Assembly: GCA_023244865.1 (NCBI GenBank)
Contig: JAHFLM010000004.1
Coordinates: 1-27,441 of the forward strand
Direction of reading: 5' to 3'
Origin: Candidatus Harrisonbacteria bacterium
GTDB lineage: Bacteria > Patescibacteriota > Minisyncoccia > UBA6257 > UBA11618
DNA length: 27,441 bases
The position numbers and the translations under genes were made by a program. How positions within the stretch are numbered: the first letter of the stretch is position 1; every line of letters begins with the position of its first letter. This document shows positions 15,223 to 23,297 of this stretch, piece after piece. The notes beneath the pieces are model-generated. The model was not told the origin of the DNA. It searched no databases and saw only the letters and a program-made list of their open reading frames with translations.

Positions 15223-16434
15223 ATGATTTATCACTACGTTGCGAGTAGAGCGAATGGGCAGTTGATAGAGGGTGATCATGAAGCGAGAGATGTGAATGAT
15301 CTTTTAGTGTTTTTGACGCGGAATCAATTGAAGCCAATTTCGGTGACGAAGGTGGTTGCGGCTAGTGGTTTAAAGAGAGACTTATTTGTGAGTCGAGTGA
15401 TTTCGATGCAGGATAAGATTTTCTTAGCTAAGCACTTAGCTTTGATGTTGAAGTTGGGTACGGATTTGTTTAGAGCTTTGGATATTTTAATTGAGGATAC
15501 GGGGAGGCCGGCGATGAAGTTATTTTTGAAGGAGGTGCGGGCAAATTTGGAGAAGGGTCAGCCATTTTATGTGTCTTTCGAAAAGGATAAAAAGAATTTT
15601 TCTAATGTTTTTACTAATTTAGTGAGAGCGGGTGAGGAGAGTGGTAATTTAGAAAAAACCTTTGATAATATTGCTTTGATGCTTACGAGGCAGGAGGATT
15701 TAAGAAGAAAGATTCTTTCGGCTTTAATTTACCCAGCTCTATTGATGTTTGGGTCGGTAGTTATTTTGATTTTTTTAACGACTTTTGCTTTGCCAAAAAT
15801 TGCAGTGGCATTTTCGAGCGGTGGTTTTACAATTCCATTGTTTTCAAGAATTGTTTTTGGGGTTGGGCTTTTTGTTTCCAAATACGTATTTATTATTTTC
15901 CCCTTATTATTTATTGGTTTTTTTGGAAGTATTTATTATTTTTGGATGACGGCCTCTGGGCGAAAAATGTTTTTTAGAATTTTAAATAGGATTCCTGTTA
16001 TTAATGACGTGGTAAAAAAGGTGGCGATTCAGAGGATGGCTTTAACGCTTGGAACTTTACTAAAAGCAGGGGTAACAATTACCAAGTCTTTGCAGATCAC
16101 AGCTGACTCTTCGGGGAACGAAGAGATGAAGGCGGCTTTAATTCGAATTTCTAGTGAGGGGATCGAGAAGGGTGTGACGATTGGCGATGCTTTTAAAAGA
16201 GAGAAGTATTTGCCGGTGACGGTTTCTTCTTTGATTTCTATTTCTGAAAAAGCTGGTCATTTGGACGAGGTTTTATTTACCTTGTCTAATTTTTACGATG
16301 GTGAGATTGAGTTTGCTTTGAAAACTGTCGTGTCTTTGATTGAGCCAGCAATGTTGGTTTTTATTGGCGGAATAGTTTTAGTAATTGCTTTATCTATAAT
16401 AGTGCCAATTTATCAGTTGGTGGCTTCTATATAG
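15223..16434 (+). CDS. pilC: Pilus platform protein PilC/GspF
   Basis: This inner-membrane platform protein transmits PilB motion to the growing pilus. The 403 residues hold two T2SSF repeats (about 65-190 and 270-395) with matching motifs: KDKIFLAKHLALMLKLG and G..F..SFEK in the first, VAIQRMALTLGTLLKAG and SISEKAGHLDEVL in the second. There are three to four membrane segments, the last at the C-terminus. The start lies 5 bases after pilB with no Shine-Dalgarno, so the two genes form one operon. Confidence 0.95.
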   Translation: MIYHYVASRANGQLIEGDHEARDVNDLLVFLTRNQLKPISVTKVVAASGLKRDLFVSRVISMQDKIFLAKHLALMLKLGTDLFRALDILIEDTGRPAMKLFLKEVRANLEKGQPFYVSFEKDKKNFSNVFTNLVRAGEESGNLEKTFDNIALMLTRQEDLRRKILSALIYPALLMFGSVVILIFLTTFALPKIAVAFSSGGFTIPLFSRIVFGVGLFVSKYVFIIFPLLFIGFFGSIYYFWMTASGRKMFFRILNRIPVINDVVKKVAIQRMALTLGTLLKAGVTITKSLQITADSSGNEEMKAALIRISSEGIEKGVTIGDAFKREKYLPVTVSSLISISEKAGHLDEVLFTLSNFYDGEIEFALKTVVSLIEPAMLVFIGGIVLVIALSIIVPIYQLVASI

Positions 16435-16455
16435 ACTTAGTACTTATTCCGATTC

Positions 16456-16464
16456 TGTTATAAT
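16456..16464 (+). promoter_or_regulatory. Extended -10 of the 16471 pseudopilin, leaderless
   Basis: TG-T-TATAAT, a consensus match, ends 6 bases before the ATG at 16471. Confidence 0.75.
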
Positions 16465-16470
16465 TAAGCC

Positions 16471-17034
16471 ATGCAAGGGCGAGACGGTTTTAGCTTAGTT
16501 GAATTATTAATCGTGATGGGGATTATGGCTATTATTGGTAGATTCACTGTGTTGAATCTACTATCTTTGGCGGCGCAATCGGATTTGGATGCGATGGCAA
16601 GTAATTTGGCTGTTTATATTCGAGATGCTCAGGTTAAATCAATTAATTTAATCGATGATAGTGATTGGGGTGTGAGGATTTATAACACCAATCCAGCTGA
16701 ATTTTTTCTTTATAAGATTGATTGTCTTAATGGAGCTTCTAATAATTTAACAGCGATTACGAAAGCAAATCTTTATCAAGATTATTATAAAAATTTTAAG
16801 GGTACTTTGAAGATTACTAATCCAGTGGCTACCCAATCTAAAAATTTTATTTTTAAGCGAGCGACTGGAGAGCTTTATAACGACAATGGGGCGACTTGTA
16901 ATGCTAGTACGTCAACATATGCTTGTGGTGATGCTGCAGCTGATAAGGTGATAGCTTTTGAGCTTTTAAATGATGCGACTAAAAAAAGGACGGTGGCAGT
17001 AAATTGTTATGGAAAGGCAACGATTACAAATTAG
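16471..17034 (+). CDS. Minor pseudopilin (GspH/FimT-like)
   Basis: A 187-residue prepilin with leader MQGRDG and cleavage before FSLVELLIVMG, Glu at mature position 5. The segment after the helix (LAVYIRDAQVKSIN) matches the GspH/FimT pattern, and the head holds a few cysteines. Such minor pilins prime assembly or sit at the tip. The promoter is leaderless-type. It overlaps the next gene by 26 bases, which suggests coupling. Confidence 0.82.
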   Translation: MQGRDGFSLVELLIVMGIMAIIGRFTVLNLLSLAAQSDLDAMASNLAVYIRDAQVKSINLIDDSDWGVRIYNTNPAEFFLYKIDCLNGASNNLTAITKANLYQDYYKNFKGTLKITNPVATQSKNFIFKRATGELYNDNGATCNASTSTYACGDAAADKVIAFELLNDATKKRTVAVNCYGKATITN

Positions 17035-17641
17035 GGGAAATGAAGGACAGTCACTCGTAGAGATTTTAGTCTCGATGGCGGTTTTAGTATTGTTTGTTTT
17101 TTCTTTAGCGACCTTATTTTATATTATGTTTTCCGTGTCTTTGAAAGATCCCGAGAGGCAGACAGCAACTCTCCTTTTAAAGAAGGCAAATGATTATTTG
17201 GATACGATTTCGGATAGTGGTTGGAGTGATTCGATTGCGGCAAATACTGGGACTTTATATTTAATTCCGAAAGTTTCTGGGGCTGGCTTTGATTTGGTTA
17301 GCACACCCACTTCTACTAAGTATGATGGGAGCGATTACTATATTAAATTAGATTTATCGAGCAAGGGGAGGGACGGTAATAATAATGTGGTGGTTTCTGG
17401 TGGGACGGATGACGCTTCTTTGAAGGGGGCGGTGTTGTCGGTGGCTTCGGGAACTACTAGTAATGACGTGGTGAATATTGCTCGTACTGTGTCTCGAAAT
17501 GACAGTGAGGTTTTTCATCAAACTGATTGGAGTGGAGTGGCTACTACTAATTCGGTAGTTGCTGGAAGTGAGGGTGGTAACTATGGGTCGGTAGACGCAA
17601 CTCATTTAGTGCTTGTTAATGGATCAATTAAAGTAAAATAA
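17009..17641 (+). CDS. Minor pseudopilin-like protein (PilV-like)
   Basis: A 210-residue protein with a 14-residue leader (ending in GNEG) and the prepilin motif QSLVEILVSMAVLVLF, with Gln rather than Phe at the mature +1. The head is Gly/Ser/Thr/Asp-rich and lacks cysteines. The ATG at 17009 lies inside the previous gene and is the only ATG in frame before the motif. It is likely a minor component of the same fibre; assignment to PilV or PilW is not possible by eye. Confidence 0.75.
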   Translation: MERQRLQIRGNEGQSLVEILVSMAVLVLFVFSLATLFYIMFSVSLKDPERQTATLLLKKANDYLDTISDSGWSDSIAANTGTLYLIPKVSGAGFDLVSTPTSTKYDGSDYYIKLDLSSKGRDGNNNVVVSGGTDDASLKGAVLSVASGTTSNDVVNIARTVSRNDSEVFHQTDWSGVATTNSVVAGSEGGNYGSVDATHLVLVNGSIKVK

Positions 17642-17698
17642 GCCCCATTAGATATTATTTGTAATGATTTTTAGACTTAAAGATGTAAATAAAAAAAT

Positions 17699-18607
17699 AT
17701 GAAAGTATTAGAAAATATTTTGAGATTATCTAACGGGGTGAAACATTTGATTAAAAATATTTTAATAGTATTATTTTGCAGCCTTCTTTTGTGGCGTTTA
17801 GTTTTGGCGGTGGTACCTGCGCCGAACATTGACGCAACTAATCATTGGGCTTGGAATGAGGTGATCGGTTGGATTGATTTTAGTGGATCGGTGGAGGTGA
17901 ATGAGGCCGGAGCACCGGCAGAGTTGCGGGGTTATGCAACTTCTAATGTTGGGAAGATTTACTTTAACTGTAATTCGACTGATTTAGCTGGAACGAATTC
18001 TTGTCCTCCAGCTTTTGCTGTGAGTATCGGGGCTTTAAGTGGCGGAACATATCCCTTAACTGGATATGCTTGGAATGACTTAGCGGGTTGGATCAGTTTT
18101 GGAAGTAATACGAATGACGCGGTTTATTTGAAACAGGAGTCTGGCAAGTGGACTTTTTATGGAGCGGCTTGGAATGATTTAATTGGCTGGGTAACTTTTA
18201 ATTGCGCAGACGCTACGATTGAGACGGCTGGTTTTTGTGCGGGCTTTCCTAATTATAAAGTGCAAAAGGGTGGAGCGGCGCCGACTTTGTCAGCGGATTT
18301 TGTGTCAGAGATTTTTGATACTCAGGTGACTAATCCAGTCTTTAATTATATTTTATGGCGAGGAAATACGACTGGAGTTCTCGTAAAGTTTGACGTAGAG
18401 ACCTCGGTTGATTTGAGCGCTTGGCATCCATTGGACTTAGCTTCGTTAACCTCAAATGCTGATTGTTCAAACCCCGACGATCTTTGTGATTTATCAGGCG
18501 CGGCTCATGAGAGATATATTAGATATAAAATAAACTTTTCTTCAGTGGATTTTGCGGCTGCAACGGATTTTAGTATTGACGATGTTATAATTAATTATAG
18601 TCCTTGA
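17699..18607 (+). CDS. Secreted GW-repeat surface protein in the pilus operon
   Basis: A 302-residue protein with a hydrophobic export segment at about residues 20-38 and then four related units: WAWNEVIGWIDF (50-61), GYATSNVGKIYF (78-89), GYAWNDLAGWISF (122-134) and GAAWNDLIGWVTF (155-167). The W-N-x-x-GWI-F pattern recurs in secreted Patescibacteria proteins as I recall, of unknown function. The C-terminal about 110 residues look like a separate beta domain with two cysteines (NADCSNPDDLCD). Placed between minor pilins and a PilX-like gene, it may be a pilus-tip or surface adhesin; this is inference. It overlaps the next gene by one base. Confidence 0.7.
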   Translation: MKVLENILRLSNGVKHLIKNILIVLFCSLLLWRLVLAVVPAPNIDATNHWAWNEVIGWIDFSGSVEVNEAGAPAELRGYATSNVGKIYFNCNSTDLAGTNSCPPAFAVSIGALSGGTYPLTGYAWNDLAGWISFGSNTNDAVYLKQESGKWTFYGAAWNDLIGWVTFNCADATIETAGFCAGFPNYKVQKGGAAPTLSADFVSEIFDTQVTNPVFNYILWRGNTTGVLVKFDVETSVDLSAWHPLDLASLTSNADCSNPDDLCDLSGAAHERYIRYKINFSSVDFAAATDFSIDDVIINYSP

Positions 18608-19077
18608 TGAAGAAGCAATTAAAAAATCAGAGAGGGATAGTAATGTTGGCGGCGGTTTTGATTTTGTTTGCGGTGTTATTGAGTACGACCGCGGCTTTAG
18701 TATTTGGAGCGCTTTTTATTAACCGAGCTAATATTTTAAGTCGTGGTGAGGTGGAGGCTTATGCGAAGGTGGTGGCAGAAGTGAACGATATTAATCGGCG
18801 AATGTTGATGGACGACACTTTTGTGTCGAAGATTGCTGGGATTTGTGAGAGCTTTAGTTCTTTGACTGGGAGTTTTGCTAGTATTGCGGCGACAACCACA
18901 GCCTGCAAAGCTTGTACTAACAATGAGCCGAGTTGTAAGGACGGCGGTTTGGTAAAAATTAAGTCTCAGTATAGGTCTTCTTTTTTGAGTGCTAAGAAGA
19001 TCGTTTTGGCTGAAATAAGTATTGACGCAGTGACTCGAAAACCGAAGATTATTAAGCTCCAAAAATTAGGTAGTTAA
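18607..19077 (+). CDS. PilX-like minor pilin
   Basis: A 156-residue protein whose N-terminus (NQRGIVMLAAVLILFAVLL) resembles the PilX/GspK type, a positively charged stretch followed by one long hydrophobic helix without the usual Glu at +5. The head has four cysteines (CESFS..., CKACT, SCKDGG). I use the ATG at 18607, which overlaps the previous TGA by one base, rather than the TTG one codon earlier. It ends one base before the PilM-PilN gene. The role is probably minor pilin or tip complex. Confidence 0.65.
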   Translation: MKKQLKNQRGIVMLAAVLILFAVLLSTTAALVFGALFINRANILSRGEVEAYAKVVAEVNDINRRMLMDDTFVSKIAGICESFSSLTGSFASIAATTTACKACTNNEPSCKDGGLVKIKSQYRSSFLSAKKIVLAEISIDAVTRKPKIIKLQKLGS

Positions 19078-19078
19078 C

Positions 19079-20524
19079 ATGTTTAAGTTAAAGAATATTT
19101 TTAAAATTTTAAATCCAGCGCCACCTGTGGGAGCGATTCAGATTACTAACCGTGTCTTGCGATACTTGCTTTTAGATTCTAATAGGAAAATTTTGCATTC
19201 CGAGGAGATTTTAATTAATGAAGGGGATAATGGTTTGAGAAAGGCTTTAGATGATTTGGTTTTGAATTTAAAAAAAGCAAAAGTTGCTTCAAGGCATGTA
19301 GTCGTTTCTTTGTTGTCAGACAGGGTGTATTTGCAGAATTTTAGTTTGCCTCGGGTGGCCGAAGGGAAGACTGCTGAAGCGGTGAAATTGAATTTGCAGT
19401 TAATTTCTCCATTACCGCTTGATCAGGCTTATACGGATGCAGAGTTTTGGGGTGAAGCGACTTCTGATAAGATGAATTTTTTAGCGGCATTTATTGAACG
19501 AACTCTAGTAGATGATGTGGTGGCGGTTTTGAGTGAGGTGGGATTTGTGCCGGTGGCGGTTGAGGTTACACCTCTGTCTTTAGCGAGAGTTTTGAAGGCT
19601 GTGCTCGGTGAGATGACTGGGGGAATACTCGCGATTCAGTTAATAGAAGATGGTTTTCAATTTATTTTGTTTCATAATGGTAATATTGCTTTCAACTCTT
19701 TTTTAAAAAAAGAGTTGCTGCCTTCGGGAGATTTAAATAAAACTAAAGCTTATTTAGAAAATGAGTTTAGGAAGATTTATAATTTTTATGCTGGTGAATG
19801 GGGTGGGGTGGTGAGTAAAATTGTTCTGGTAAATTTGGGGCAGAATAAAGAATTACGAGGCGCTTTTTTGGGCCTAGGAGTCTCTGTTTTGGATTTTACA
19901 CTTGCTGATTTAGGTTTGAATGATGACTTCGCCTCGGTTTTTGGAGCGGCCTTAAGGGGTTTGATTTCTCGAGATGCTGATGAATTTATTAGCTTGGAGG
20001 GTGTTGGCACAGAATTACACTACTGGCGTGATAGACTACTTCATTTTTTGAGTTTTTGGCGTAATGTTTTTATGACAATTTTAGCGTCTATGTTTTTGGT
20101 ATTTTGGTGTTTTTCATATTACGTTGGTTTAGATTTAGTAAATAAAGAAAAGACATTAGATGATTTTTCTAAAAATGTAGGATGGCAGGAGTATAGTAAG
20201 CTTGAGGAGAGGGTGAATGATTTTAATACTTTAGTGGATCAGATTCAGACGATTAAGAAAAATCATTTAAGTTTGGGTGATTTGATATTGAATAAGATTG
20301 CGTCATTAGCTAAGGGCAAGGTCTTTTTAGATAATATTAATTTGAAAGTGGCAGAGCGAAAGCTAGTTTTAATTGGAAGAGCTACTTTTCAGCAAAATAT
20401 TAATGATTTCAAAAATGATTTGGTGAAGCAGGCGGATTTTTCTGGGGTGAATTTGGTGAGTATTGATATCGTGCCTAATCAGTTGGGGGATTATAATTTT
20501 CAGATCAGCTTGAATGTTAAGTAG
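19079..20524 (+). CDS. pilM/pilN: PilM-PilN fusion protein
   Basis: A 481-residue protein joining two parts usually made separately. Residues 1 to about 310 look like PilM, an actin-like cytoplasmic ATPase (VVVSLLSDRVYLQNFSLP, then VAVEVTPLSLARVL and a PilM-like end). A membrane helix at about 328-350 and a coiled-coil plus small alpha/beta domain (to 481) match PilN, ending in DYNFQISLNVK. PilN normally holds PilM through its cytoplasmic N-terminal peptide; the fusion makes this link covalent. A separate PilO was not seen. No Shine-Dalgarno; it follows the previous stop by one base. Confidence 0.75.
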   Translation: MFKLKNIFKILNPAPPVGAIQITNRVLRYLLLDSNRKILHSEEILINEGDNGLRKALDDLVLNLKKAKVASRHVVVSLLSDRVYLQNFSLPRVAEGKTAEAVKLNLQLISPLPLDQAYTDAEFWGEATSDKMNFLAAFIERTLVDDVVAVLSEVGFVPVAVEVTPLSLARVLKAVLGEMTGGILAIQLIEDGFQFILFHNGNIAFNSFLKKELLPSGDLNKTKAYLENEFRKIYNFYAGEWGGVVSKIVLVNLGQNKELRGAFLGLGVSVLDFTLADLGLNDDFASVFGAALRGLISRDADEFISLEGVGTELHYWRDRLLHFLSFWRNVFMTILASMFLVFWCFSYYVGLDLVNKEKTLDDFSKNVGWQEYSKLEERVNDFNTLVDQIQTIKKNHLSLGDLILNKIASLAKGKVFLDNINLKVAERKLVLIGRATFQQNINDFKNDLVKQADFSGVNLVSIDIVPNQLGDYNFQISLNVK

Positions 20525-20527
20525 TAG

Positions 20528-21124
20528 ATGTTAGAATTACCCATCATGAATTTGGTTTTTTTCTCGGTATTTTTGTTGGTTTTGTGGGGGTTAACTTTTT
20601 TTCAAAGAGGGAGAAATTTTCTAGTTAAGTGGCGGGGATGGTTGCCTTGGGCGGCGATTGGTTTAGCTGTTGTTTCCCTTAGTCTTATTTCTTATTGGCA
20701 ATACGAGGCTTTTTTGCATAGTAATTTCTATAAGTTTTTATTGCCGCCTTATCAGGGGTCGGGTTATTTTGTAAGTTATATTTTTACTAGGTTTTGGAGG
20801 CGATGGTTGGTTGGTTTGATTATGGGGTTGGGATTTTTCTTTTTAGCGGATTATTTTAATAAGAAAAAGGATGGGCGGTTGTTTCATGAAGATGAGCCTT
20901 ATTTTTTAGCAGCAATAGTGAGCTTAACTAGCTATCCGGGATCTTTGATATTTTTTGTTTTAGCTTTTGGATTAATGATTCTTCAGGCTTTGCGGTTTAA
21001 GCTTATGGAAAAAGACGGCTTTATTTCTTTTTACAAATGGTGGGGCTTGCTGGCCCTCGTATCATACGTGTTGGGAGAATATTTATTATTAGGGACGGAG
21101 CTTTATTCAAAGATAATATTTTAA
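20528..21124 (+). CDS. Unknown polytopic membrane protein at the end of the pilus operon
   Basis: A 198-residue protein with about five hydrophobic segments and many aromatic residues. The second half (DEPYFLAAIVSLTSYPGSLIFF) faintly recalls the GDxKLxAAxG block of prepilin peptidases (A24), but the paired catalytic aspartates in their usual setting are not present, so I do not call it PilD. It starts 3 bases after pilM/pilN and is the last gene of the operon. Its stop codon lies inside the terminator palindrome shared with pth. Confidence 0.6.
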   Translation: MLELPIMNLVFFSVFLLVLWGLTFFQRGRNFLVKWRGWLPWAAIGLAVVSLSLISYWQYEAFLHSNFYKFLLPPYQGSGYFVSYIFTRFWRRWLVGLIMGLGFFFLADYFNKKKDGRLFHEDEPYFLAAIVSLTSYPGSLIFFVLAFGLMILQALRFKLMEKDGFISFYKWWGLLALVSYVLGEYLLLGTELYSKIIF

Positions 21125-21171
21125 CCGCTTGTCATCCCGGGGTACTAATCCGGGATGACAAGCGGTTAAAA
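21119..21171. terminator. Perfect 22-bp palindrome, bidirectional terminator
   Basis: Arms 21119-21140 and 21150-21171 are perfect inverted copies around a 9-base loop, with A/T runs at both ends. The stop codons of both converging genes (20528 and pth) lie in the arms. The core (TTGTCATCCC/GGGATGACAA) belongs to the dispersed palindrome family. Confidence 0.88.
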
Positions 21172-21657
21172 CTTAAACTGCTTCTTTATATCTTCTAGGG
21201 CTTTTTCAAAAACATTAGCTAAGACAGCTTGATCTCCCATGGAGATGTTATTTAAGACGAAGTCCGAGGCTTTTTTTCTGACGGATTCTTCGGGGTTACG
21301 GATGCCGATTTTTAAGCGGTAAAAGTTTTCGGTTTTTAATTGATCGATAATATTTTGGATGCCATTGTGGCCGCCACTACTACCAGTGTTTGTGATTTTA
21401 TAATTACCAAGGAGTTGGTCGGAGTCGTCGTGGATAATTAAAAGAGTGTTGGTTTTATTTTTGTCTCTTAGGTTTTTTCTGACGAATTCGCCAGAGAGAT
21501 TCATGTAGCATGTAGTTTTTAAAAGTTTAAATGGCACTTCGCTCAATTGGTATTTAAGGAAATCGACAAAAAGATAGCCAACGTTATGGTATGTATTTTC
21601 GTATTCTTGCCCGGGGTTACCTAGGCCAATTACTAATTCGAGTTTCGATTCCCGCAT
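21166..21657 (-). CDS. pth: Peptidyl-tRNA hydrolase
   Basis: The enzyme frees tRNA from prematurely released peptidyl-tRNA. The 163 residues (counting from ATG at 21657) show the signature GLGNPGQEYENTYHNVG with N14 and catalytic H24, the CYMNLSG block, the HDDSDQLLG segment with the active-site Asp, and GSSGGHNGI. It is shorter than the usual about 190 residues, because a loop before the MNLSG block is missing. The earlier ATG at 21672 is rejected, since TATAAT at 21669-21664 would then be coding; from 21657 the gene is leaderless. Converges on the pilus operon. Confidence 0.92.
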   Translation of the reverse strand: MRESKLELVIGLGNPGQEYENTYHNVGYLFVDFLKYQLSEVPFKLLKTTCYMNLSGEFVRKNLRDKNKTNTLLIIHDDSDQLLGNYKITNTGSSGGHNGIQNIIDQLKTENFYRLKIGIRNPEESVRKKASDFVLNNISMGDQAVLANVFEKALEDIKKQFKF

Positions 21658-21663
21658 AAGTTT

Positions 21664-21669
21664 ATTATA
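21664..21669 (-). promoter_or_regulatory. -10 box of pth, leaderless
   Basis: On the minus strand TATAAT ends 6 bases before the ATG at 21657. Confidence 0.65.
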
Positions 21670-21716
21670 CATGAATGGGTTTACCCCGTTGAATAGTTTG
21701 CCGTATTCAATGAGGT

Positions 21717-21743
21717 AAATAAAAAACGCCTTGATGGCGTTTT
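21717..21743 (-). terminator. Terminator of the ClpP-like operon
   Basis: AAAACGCC (minus) pairs with GGCGTTTT around a five-base loop, followed by T's on the minus strand. Confidence 0.82.
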
Positions 21744-21758
21744 AATTAATTATTAAAT

Positions 21759-21977
21759 TTATGGTTTAGGTTTTTCGGTCTCATCGTCGTCTGATTCTTC
21801 TTCCATCTCTTCGTCTTTTGCGTCGGAGTCGAAGGCGGAATAAACTAAGATGGCTCCAATGACTAGAAAAAACCATGTAAGCTCACCAATACTTGCAAAT
21901 CTATTGTCTAAGCAGGCTATGAGCCTACATGCAATTCCCATAATGAAAAGCAAAAAAGCTGAAATTACGAGTTTCAT
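21759..21977 (-). CDS. Small two-helix membrane protein with acidic tail
   Basis: A 72-residue protein with two hydrophobic segments (about 3-19 and 32-48) and a very acidic tail (DEEMEEESDDDET). It is paralogous to the gene just upstream: both share a start of the type M-L-V-S-x-FLLFI, then ..IACLD..F. The ATG overlaps the previous stop (ATGA), with GAAAGGG 8 bases before it. It is the last gene of the four-gene minus-strand operon. Function unknown; the pair may form a small membrane complex. Confidence 0.7.
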   Translation of the reverse strand: MKLVISAFLLFIMGIACRLIACLDNRFASIGELTWFFLVIGAILVYSAFDSDAKDEEMEEESDDDETEKPKP

Positions 21978-22231
21978 TCTAGGTGCCCTTTCTCTACCTC
22001 GGTTTTTTCGGGGTTGGGATTTTCAATGACCTGAGATTTTTCTAATCCAAAGCCTTTTGGATTTTCTTTATGAAGCTCACTTATTAGAGCGAACATTCCT
22101 ACGACAATTCCTAAAACTAAGAAGACCACTGCTAATGGGCCCATGTCGCTGAATTTTTTATCCAAGCAGGCGATATAGGCGCAGATTATGGTTAAGATGA
22201 ATAGTAAAAAAGTGCTAACGACAAGGATCAT
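21974..22231 (-). CDS. Small two-helix membrane protein, paralog of the 21759 gene
   Basis: An 85-residue protein with two membrane helices (about 3-21 and 33-50) and a charged Lys/Glu tail. The start at 22231 is preferred over 22372 because AGAGAGG stands 7 bases upstream and the paralog begins at the same point; it also forms an ATGA overlap with the stop of the upstream gene. The function is unknown. Confidence 0.7.
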   Translation of the reverse strand: MILVVSTFLLFILTIICAYIACLDKKFSDMGPLAVVFLVLGIVVGMFALISELHKENPKGFGLEKSQVIENPNPEKTEVEKGHLE

Positions 22232-22461
22232 TCTGAGGCCTCTCTTTCTTCGAAGAATTGGCGATTGGCCATTGCGCAGACCTCTATTGTTGATGGTAGG
22301 CGGATTGGTTTGTGATGATGTTCTATTCTCAGTCTTTTGTTGCGAGTCATAATGTAACTGATAAGATTCCATGAGCAGTCTCGGCAGAAGCCAAGTTGGG
22401 TTAACCGATCAACTATGTGTTCCAGTTTAGTCGTAGAAGACATGAAAATGAGTGTGTTCAT
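22228..22461 (-). CDS. Unknown small protein in the ClpP-like operon
   Basis: A 77-residue soluble protein with a CRDC pair and many basic residues in the middle (NKRLRIEHHHKP). The family is not recognised. The start at 22461 is preferred over 22548 because AAAGGAG lies 8 bases upstream and because the earlier start would overlap the ClpP-like gene. It overlaps the next gene by ATGA. Confidence 0.65.
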   Translation of the reverse strand: MNTLIFMSSTTKLEHIVDRLTQLGFCRDCSWNLISYIMTRNKRLRIEHHHKPIRLPSTIEVCAMANRQFFEEREASE

Positions 22462-22496
22462 TTTTGAGCTCCTTTTTGGTTTGTGGGAGATTGAAG

Positions 22497-23021
22497 TTAG
22501 ATGATTTCGTGAATCATTTTCATTGAGAGCATTTGTTTGGCGGTCCAATCTTTATCGGAACGAATAAGTTTCATTATCAATTTTCTACTTACTTGGTAGA
22601 GTTTCATTTTTAATTTAATGGAATCTTTTTGAGCCCTTCTTAGCTCATTGGAAACTAGCTTGGATTTTCTAGCGGTTAATGATTCTTCGCATCCTTCAAC
22701 GTATAGTTCGTGAAAATGAAGGGTGCAATTTTCTGTAGCTCGCCGGACTTTTCCAGCGCCGAAAATCATGGTGCCGGCCGAATCAACTGTTCCAAAGCCA
22801 GTGGTGATCAGGTTGATTTCATGGATTCTTAGAAAATCAATAAAGGCTTTGGCAACACTAAGGCTGCCACCTTCGGTTAAGACCCAGAGATCAATCGGGG
22901 CCTTAGGATGCGCTTGCTTGATTTCGAGTATCTGGCTTATTGTTTGGGCTAAATGCTCTTCGTCTATTTCACCAATCCAAAAGATTCGATGCGAGTGTAT
23001 TTTTTTCTTAGGCTTTGTCAC
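22497..23021 (-). CDS. ClpP-family serine protease-like protein
   Basis: A 174-residue protein of ClpP/crotonase fold. It has GEIDEEHLAQTISQ, then LTEGGSLSVAKAFIDF, the nucleophile block GTVDSAG with S81, and RATENCTLHFH with H104 aligned to the ClpP active-site His. The acidic third residue is not obvious (TARKSK occupies the region of ClpP's Asp), so activity is uncertain. The long Lys-rich C-terminus differs from housekeeping ClpP, which should be encoded elsewhere. GTG start with GGAG 7 bases upstream. It heads a four-gene operon with a near-perfect promoter and about 77-nt leader. Similar proteins are common in phages and plasmids. Confidence 0.75.
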   Translation of the reverse strand: MTKPKKKIHSHRIFWIGEIDEEHLAQTISQILEIKQAHPKAPIDLWVLTEGGSLSVAKAFIDFLRIHEINLITTGFGTVDSAGTMIFGAGKVRRATENCTLHFHELYVEGCEESLTARKSKLVSNELRRAQKDSIKLKMKLYQVSRKLIMKLIRSDKDWTAKQMLSMKMIHEII

Positions 23022-23104
23022 GGAGTGTCTCCACTGTGAAGTTGTAAAAGGACGACTTACCCCTTTAGATAATTAAATGTCTAACGGAGTGAATTAGCGA
23101 TCTA

Positions 23105-23133
23105 TTTATACTAAAAATAGGGGATTTTGTCAA
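23105..23133 (-). promoter_or_regulatory. Promoter of the ClpP-like operon (TTGACA-17-TATAAA)
   Basis: On the minus strand TTGACA (23133-23128) and TATAAA (23110-23105) are separated by 17 bases. The leader of about 77 nt contains a TTAGA...TCTAA inverted pair. Confidence 0.8.
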
Positions 23134-23166
23134 ATTAAAGGTTTTTTGCCACCCTTACAGATTAGA

Positions 23167-23192
23167 TTCCTGCCTCCACAGGAATGACAATC
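23167..23192. repeat. Short palindromic repeat, family copy
   Basis: GATTCCTG...CAGGAATGACAA, one base different from 5676-5701. Confidence 0.7.
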
Positions 23193-23267
23193 TTGCATGG
23201 GTCCAACTTAATGAAAATGCTTTAAAACCTAGGTTTTGGGCCTTTTATTCATCCACAGATGGCTATA

Positions 23268-23297
23268 TTGACTTATCTGGCTAATGTATGGTATAAT
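23268..23297 (+). promoter_or_regulatory. Promoter of Ig-like surface protein 1
   Basis: TTGACT (23268-23273), 18 bases, TATAAT (23292-23297) with an upstream TG (TGG-TATAAT). The box ends 7 bases before the ATG at 23305, so the mRNA is leaderless. Confidence 0.75.

Noticed and set aside
22232..22372. N-terminal extension of the 85-residue membrane protein
   Set aside because: The extension overlaps the 77-residue gene, while the internal ATG has an SD and matches the paralog's start.
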